Shown here: positions 63,961 to 64,000 of the stretch, in pieces | How positions within the stretch are numbered: the first letter of the stretch is position 1 | Layout of the letters: each line of letters begins with the position of its first letter | From: BRHc4a sp049323915 | GTDB lineage: Bacteria; Bacillota; Desulfotomaculia; Desulfotomaculales; Desulfocucumaceae | Reading direction: 5' to 3' | NCBI GenBank assembly: GCA_049323915.1 | Contig: JBMOPC010000049.1 | Span: forward strand, 1-64,000 | Length of the DNA stretch: 64,000 nt | Notes under the pieces: generated by a model | Databases searched by the model: none | What the model was told of the DNA's origin: nothing | The model's input: only the letters and a program-made list of their open reading frames with translations | Position numbers and translations under genes: made by a program

Positions 63961-64000
63961 CTACCTGTTGGTGCTGGTGACGCACACCAGACTGGCGTCG
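63961..64000 (-). CDS. C-terminal 12 codons of an unidentified gene (partial)
   Basis: A minus-strand frame reads DASLVCVTSTNR then TAG, followed about 20 bp later by a strong terminator. Too short to identify. The reading frame is chosen because its stop is correctly placed before the terminator. Confidence 0.4.
   Translation of the reverse strand, partial: DASLVCVTSTNR

Overview
The window looks like a chromosomal segment of a spore-forming, anaerobic Gram-positive bacterium, most likely a Desulfotomaculum/Pelotomaculum-type member of the Clostridia (Peptococcaceae sensu lato). The evidence is the 5' end of a Firmicutes 16S rRNA gene next to lysS; a dense set of sporulation genes (spoIIE, spoIID, spoVT, spoVG, yabP, yabQ, a spore photoproduct lyase); formate-tetrahydrofolate ligase; about 50 percent GC; and frequent TTG starts behind G-rich ribosome binding sites. 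The genus is inferred from gene content and order, not from a search.

Almost everything is on the minus strand. The order is an inverted version of the conserved Bacillus subtilis ispE-to-lysS segment, with local insertions and losses. From left to right: the 16S 5' end with three tandem rrn promoters (1-597); lysS, greA, a reductase-like gene and dusB (598-5150); a cofactor island with coaX, bioY and birA (BirA operator between them), nadC-nadB-nadA, panD and panC (5157-12801); an intergenic repeat patch; a plus-strand amidohydrolase and spore photoproduct lyase (13424-15762); a 1383-residue GAF/HD-GYP sensor behind a cyclic-di-GMP riboswitch and a chemoreceptor remnant (15786-20306); a metallo-hydrolase and an overlapping folP-folB-folK-nitrilase operon (20704-25025); fhs, a thioesterase, ndk, ftsH and tilS (26582-33094); spoIIE, a Ppx/GppA gene, yabR, divIC and a small HTH gene (33201-37913); a cell-wall hydrolase under a cyclic-di-AMP riboswitch (38946-39890); yabQ, yabP, spoIID, yabO, hup, mazG, spoVT, prsA, mfd and pth (39998-51567); rplY, prs, glmU, spoVG, ilvA, an NTP transferase, a GntR regulator and ispE (52355-60606); and at the right end an L,D-transpeptidase and a little cluster of uncharacterised paralogous proteins (60806-63770).

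Functionally the window combines NAD, pantothenate/CoA, biotin and folate supply, translation quality control (lysS, pth, tilS, dusB, rplY), transcription-coupled repair (mfd), peptidoglycan precursors (glmU) and a large part of the sporulation programme. Several promoters fit the sigma factors known for the B. subtilis orthologues: sigma-H for spoVG, sigma-G for spoVT, sigma-E for yabP, and a 21-bp-spaced TATAAT promoter with an upstream Spo0A-type box for spoIIE. Two cyclic dinucleotide riboswitches (c-di-GMP-I and c-di-AMP) are clear.

The most notable observations are: a spore photoproduct lyase with Ala at the usual H-donor cysteine and a Cys at another site; an acyl-ACP-reductase-like protein with Pro in place of the catalytic Cys; a dispersed intergenic element with an exact DnaA-box sequence inside an inverted repeat; several families of degenerate 'word' repeats confined to intergenic DNA, one lying in the rRNA leader; and an undescribed group of small Gly/Pro/Met-rich proteins (62330-63770). 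I saw no CRISPR array, complete transposase, prophage or tRNA.
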